Part shown: positions 62,492 through 64,000 of the stretch, one piece after another | How the letters are laid out: the number at the start of each line of letters is the position of its first letter | Position numbering within the stretch: the first letter of the stretch is position 1 | DNA from: Ailanthus altissimus | Lineage: Eukaryota > Streptophyta > Magnoliopsida > Sapindales > Simaroubaceae | Assembly: GCA_946807835.1 (NCBI GenBank) | Contig: OX327706.1 | Location: 23,363,001 to 23,427,000, forward strand | DNA: 64,000 nt | Direction: 5' to 3' | Program-made: the position numbers and the translations under genes | Notes under the pieces: model-generated | The model's input: the letters and a program-made list of their open reading frames with translations, nothing else | Told to the model about the DNA's origin: nothing | The model's database searches: none

Positions 62492-64000
62492 ATTTTTCAA
62501 AAGCAACGATCTTCTTTAAGGCCAAATGTCAGCAACTCTATCTCAACTTTTTCTTTCTACGCATAATTTGTCTGCCTCATTTGCATTTTCTTTATCATGT
62601 TAGTGGGGACATTGAATTTTTAATCTCTCATAAGAAGTAATGCATTATTTTGGCTATGAAAACAGGGTAACGTCATGAGATGGTCGATTTCTGGAGGTAA
62701 TTTCTGATGTTAATTTGTATTTTCAAACCTTCCACTGGTCAAAGTAGGAAGAAAGAAATTTTGTAGCTCTTTCTCTAATCATCATGGAATCTGTGGCAGC
62801 ATGTTGACACAATCGTTTTCATCAACATTAATTTAGATTTTAAACTCTGGAGCATGCTTGCATATCTTCCTTTTGGAAACTAAGGTTAAGATCTTGCATA
62901 AAAATTTTGCTGGTGAACTGCATTTGACTTCGTTTTTTACTTTTTTATTGTTCATTATTTTGACCTTGCATTGAGAATGCAAGTAAGATCGTCTTTCACT
63001 ATTGGCTCCTGTCTTTCTCCTCCTTTATAATTTACAATATGATTACCATAAGTTCTCAAGGGATAAGATGAAGTTTTTTTCCTTTGATTTCTCTGACTCT
63101 GTTCTAGGTTGTTGATGAGATAGACAATTTGTCAGACAAATGAAAAACTCTTTCATTTGGATTACATCTCTTTCCTTGTGTGTTCTGTTTTTTCTTCAGA
63201 GTATGCTTAAACACAACCTCATTGGATGTTTCGCAAAAGCCAACTGCAGGCATCCTGAGGGCCTGTAAAGTCTTATATGCGAGAATTTTGTGCTAGCACA
63301 TTGCAAATCCTTCTTCCCGGAAATTACATATGATCTTGTCTTCTAGCGTTGATGCTACAGTGCACGAACTTTCAGAATATTCTGTTGCTCTATTTTATAA
63401 AATCCTAGTGGATCCATCAAGTTAGTTGGTTCCAAGTGATTGGCTCGCTGACTTTGCATATAAAATTTTTAGGACGGACAACTTCTTGCCATTCCAATTT
63501 GGGTTCGGTTATTAAATGATTCATCACATATATTTGAGAAAGTGAAGAAAATTCCATCACCTCTGATATTCCTTTTTAGATTATCAATACTTCTAAGATA
63601 TTGATATACCAAGCACTTTATGCACCACGTCAGGAAACATCTGAGGAGGAGCAAACTATGAGAACTGCTCCAATCAAAGCTGAAGACAAGTGTCTCTTGC
63701 ACTTCCATTCACAGAATCAATTTTATTAGTATCAGAAGCTCCATATTAGCTGGTGTTGCTTAGCTTTTTCATCAACCTTAAGTGAGACTGCGTAAACAAG
63801 CTTTCTACCGTAAAGCTCATGCAACATTAGCTGCCCAAATAGTCTAACTAAACGAAGTTCATATTGATGGCAATTTCTTTCCTTTCGTTGCAAGCTTTCT
63901 TCCTGATTTTGGTTTTTTCCACTACCCACATCATAGCTGAGTTACCATCTGCAAATAGCAGACTTTTCTTGCTCTGCAGATTCTCCTCCCTCATGCCAAA
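62492..64000. other. 3' UTR of the PPR gene and unassigned sequence
   Basis: The first few hundred bases probably belong to the PPR transcript. On the minus strand 63469-63929 holds two short frames without recognisable domains, possibly the 3' end of a gene lying to the right. The evidence is too weak to call it. Confidence 0.3.

Noticed and set aside
63469..63929. 3' end of a minus-strand gene
   Set aside because: Two short frames without recognisable domain; the downstream gene, if any, lies outside the window.
1..64000. CRISPR array, tRNA, rRNA or known conserved plant miRNA
   Set aside because: No regular spaced repeats, no B-box-type GGTTCRANNC with a cloverleaf context, and none of the common plant miRNA sequences was seen.

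Overview
This is plant nuclear DNA, most likely from a eudicot. The genes have introns with GT/AG boundaries, the spacers are AT-rich, LTR and non-LTR retrotransposons and MITEs are present, and several proteins belong to plant-only families (BELL homeodomain, DA1-related, SUVR5, P-class PPR). Species cannot be read from the sequence; a woody eudicot is only a guess.

Layout. (1) 1-3763, plus strand: last three exons of a BEL1-like homeodomain gene of the BLH2/BLH4 (SAWTOOTH) type, with its first exon left of the window. (2) 3764-9700: intergenic, with decayed open frames near 8.8-9.2 kb. (3) 9702-13128, minus: two-exon BTB/POZ gene like At3g50780. (4) 13.9-24.9 kb: spacer with two copies of a hAT-like MITE family and one complete but inactivated Ty1/copia element (18741-23254, minus). 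(5) 25431-33633, minus: SUVR5, a zinc-finger SET histone H3K9 methyltransferase, with a 5' leader exon near 36.4 kb. (6) 37.5-43.6 kb: a near-perfect 50-bp hairpin, then a badly decayed copia element (plus) that carries an LTR copy where integrase should be and a 5'-truncated LINE in its reverse transcriptase. (7) 44243-44713, minus: small gene of unknown function with a TATA box. (8) 44.8-50.7 kb: AT-rich spacer. (9) 52099-57270, plus: DAR1-like gene with two UIMs, LIM domain and HEMMH peptidase motif, eleven coding exons. (10) 57.8-59.43 kb: long inverted-repeat (foldback) element with GC-rich hairpin blocks. (11) 60551-62491, plus: intronless PPR gene like At5g66631. (12) 62.5-64 kb: no recognised gene.

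How the genes relate. There are no operons. BLH2/4 and DAR1 both act in leaf and organ growth, SUVR5 is a chromatin repressor, and the PPR protein probably works on organelle RNA. The informative point is order: from memory of Arabidopsis, BLH4 sits beside SUVR5 on chromosome 2 and BLH2 beside DAR1 on chromosome 4. This window has all three on one segment, which looks like the arrangement before duplication and loss in the Arabidopsis lineage.

The most unusual non-genic structures are the foldback element with triple GC hairpins, the 50-bp hairpin at 37.6 kb, the nested transposons, and the tryptophan/glutamine-biased nonsense decay of the first copia element. I found no convincing wholly new gene system. 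All coordinates come from reading by eye, without alignment software.
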